A DNA stretch of 64,000 nucleotides from Sulfurimonas sp. HSL-1716 (GTDB lineage Bacteria > Campylobacterota > Campylobacteria > Campylobacterales > Sulfurimonadaceae): the NCBI RefSeq assembly GCF_039645975.1, contig NZ_CP147918.1, positions 186,001 through 250,000 on the forward strand, read 5' to 3'. Under the pieces are notes generated by a model. It was not told the origin of the DNA and made no database searches. It saw only the letters and a program-made list of their open reading frames with translations. This document shows, piece by piece, positions 62,551-64,000 of the stretch. A program made the translations under genes and the position numbers. Position 1 is the first letter of the stretch; every line of letters starts with the position of its first letter.

Positions 62551-64000
62551 TGAGCAAGAAACATATCGTAGTGGATCCTATAACACGTATAGAGGGGCAT
62601 CTGAGGATCGAGGCGGTCATAGACGAGAACAACACCATAGTAGACGCATACAGCGCATCGACGATGTTCCGCGGGATAGAGACCATCCTGCAGGGGCGCG
62701 ATCCGCGCGACTGCGGACTCTTGGCTATGCGTATCTGCGGCGTGTGTACGGGTACGCATTACCAGAGATCCATCGAGGCCGTCGAAGATGCATTTGATAT
62801 CACCATCCCTAAAAACGCGCGTATCGTGCGCAACCTGATTCAGGGATCGCTCTATGTCCATGACCATCTCGTACACTTCTACCATCTGCATGCACTTGAT
62901 TTCGTGGATGTGGTCTCCGCACTCTCGGCAGATCCCGCAAAAACCGCCGCAGAAGCCAGAAAGTGGGCAGGTGTCGCGGGCGTGAACCCGTATACCGACG
63001 GTCAAGGCGAGTTCAAGGAGATCCAGGACCGTGTCGCCAAGTTCGTAAAACAGGGACGCCTTGGAATATTTGGCAACGGGTACTGGGGCAACAAACACTA
63101 TAAACTGACCCCCGAACAGAACCTCATAGGCGTGGCGCACTACCTAAAGGCGCTGGATATTCAGCGCGACCTGGCGAAGATGCAGGCGATATTCGGCGGA
63201 AAGAACCCGCATCCACAGTCCATCGTGGTGGGCGGTGTGACCTGTGTGCAGGATATCGAGAACCCTGCGCGTATAGCCCTGTTCAAACAGCTGCTCTCAG
63301 ACGGTACGAGATTCGTAAAAGAGGCATACCTTCCCGATGTTTACATGGCGGGGACGATGTACGCCGATGAGGCGACCGATTCAAAAGCCACCTTCAGCGA
63401 GCTGATGGAGGGCAAAGGCGTAGGCGGAACGGGAGGCGGTCTGCTTAACTATATGAGCTACGGGGATTTTCGTCTGGACGATACCGGCTTTTATAAATCC
63501 GCTCTGCTTTTTCCCAGCGGCATAGTGTACGGCGGCGATATCTCCAAAGTACAGGATGTGGACCCTCAAAAGATCGCAGAGGACGTCACGCATGCCTGGT
63601 ATGAGGGAAGCAAACCTCTACACCCTTACGACGGTCAGACCATTCCTAAATATACAGGTCTTGACAAACGCTCAGACGGTATCGCCTACCTGAAGACGAA
63701 TGAGAAATACAGCTGGATAAAATCTCCTATCTACAACGATACCCGCGTAGAAGTGGGACCGCTTGCGCGTATGATCGTGGGAGTGGCAAGAAAAGACGAG
63801 AGGATCACCAAATACGTGATGAACTTCTTAAAACGCGGAAACCTTCCGGTCTCCGTGCTCTTTAGTACCGTAGGAAGAACCGCGGCGCGCGCGGTGGAGA
63901 CGGAGCTGATGGCCGATATGCTCGTCGAGTGGGCGGATGAACTCGCCGCAAACGCAGCAGCGGGCGATCTTCGCACCTGGACGGAGTTTGACTTTGATAA
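62550..64000 (+). CDS. hydB: [NiFe]-hydrogenase large subunit, 3' partial
   Basis: Starts at ATG 62550, overlapping the hydA stop (TAATG), and runs off the window end after 483 codons, without a stop. L1 RICGVCTGTH appears at residues ~61-70, with DPITRIEGHLR at 9-19, so this is the true catalytic subunit partner of HydA. Later stretches GKNPHPQS and VEVGPLARM are conserved in group 1 large subunits. The C-terminal Ni-binding L2 motif and any cleavable extension lie beyond the window. Confidence 0.95.
   Translation, partial: MSKKHIVVDPITRIEGHLRIEAVIDENNTIVDAYSASTMFRGIETILQGRDPRDCGLLAMRICGVCTGTHYQRSIEAVEDAFDITIPKNARIVRNLIQGSLYVHDHLVHFYHLHALDFVDVVSALSADPAKTAAEARKWAGVAGVNPYTDGQGEFKEIQDRVAKFVKQGRLGIFGNGYWGNKHYKLTPEQNLIGVAHYLKALDIQRDLAKMQAIFGGKNPHPQSIVVGGVTCVQDIENPARIALFKQLLSDGTRFVKEAYLPDVYMAGTMYADEATDSKATFSELMEGKGVGGTGGGLLNYMSYGDFRLDDTGFYKSALLFPSGIVYGGDISKVQDVDPQKIAEDVTHAWYEGSKPLHPYDGQTIPKYTGLDKRSDGIAYLKTNEKYSWIKSPIYNDTRVEVGPLARMIVGVARKDERITKYVMNFLKRGNLPVSVLFSTVGRTAARAVETELMADMLVEWADELAANAAAGDLRTWTEFDFD

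Noticed and set aside
61576-63140. Long antisense open frames (307 and 214 codons) opposite hydA and hydB
   Set aside because: They arise from the GC-rich codon pattern of hydA and hydB, which have unmistakable Tat and metal-binding motifs; no independent start signals were seen.

Overview
The window looks like a chromosomal segment of a chemolithotrophic Campylobacterota species, most like Sulfurimonas. The evidence is a flagellar fliD-fliS cluster next to pseudaminic acid genes, a cytoplasmic TlpD-like chemoreceptor, an S10/spc ribosomal operon without rpmD (L30), an iamB/mlaE-type lipid transport locus, many GGDEF/EAL sensors and two [NiFe] hydrogenases (a cytoplasmic HupSL type and a Tat-exported HydAB type). 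Density is very high, with most neighbours overlapping by ATGA/GTGA/TTGA junctions. I see no insertion sequence, CRISPR array, tRNA or rRNA.

Layout. (1) 1-11.7 kb, plus strand: a surface-glycan island of glycosyltransferases (GT4, GT2, GT9), FkbM/type-11/TylF methyltransferases, a GDP-mannose 4,6-dehydratase and two WcbI-like proteins. Six of these otherwise unrelated proteins carry the same roughly 90-residue Rossmann-like module (IYGxGxxG ... GREEEI). Three gaps between genes look like deletion scars. (2) 11.7-24.6 kb, minus strand: HAD protein, sulfotransferase, two GlfT-like GT2s, UDP-galactopyranose mutase, then pseI, pseH, an acyl-carrier-protein/KAS III/acyl-carrier-protein/FkbH-like cassette, pseG and an SpsF-type cytidylyltransferase. 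The natural reading is synthesis of CMP-pseudaminic acid plus an ACP-borne acyl group, possibly glyceryl-derived, that decorates a sugar. (3) 24.6-26.3 kb, plus strand: YwbE and a beta-propeller glycosidase-like protein split the pse genes. (4) 26.3-31.6 kb, minus strand: pseC, pseB, FliT-like, fliS, fliD (sigma-28 promoter) and an SDR. (5) 31.7-35 kb: an SRP RNA gene and a double-binding-domain diguanylate cyclase that appears to start at CTG. (6) 35-40.2 kb, minus strand: small coiled-coil protein, rnhB, REC-PAS-histidine kinase, CheY-like regulator, TlpD-like chemoreceptor, AAA-type ATPase.

(7) 40.3-51.0 kb: the S10-spc operon from rpsJ to infA, with a good sigma-70 promoter and a strong terminator. 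(8) 51-58.2 kb, minus strand: rhodanese, chorismate mutase, the MlaE/short-ATPase/MlaD/lipoprotein locus and a heme-c GGDEF-EAL sensor. (9) 58.5-64 kb, plus strand: TetR regulator, hupS-hupL, hydA and the start of hydB (cut by the window end).

Most noteworthy: the shared fusion module of the glycan island; the glyceryl-ACP/KAS III cassette nested in the pseudaminic acid genes; a HupL that ends exactly at its last ligand histidine, with a CxxN instead of CxxC proximal-cluster motif in both hydrogenase small subunits; a Mla ATPase lacking Walker A; and a likely CTG start. All functional calls are from reading the translations by eye; no database search was run.
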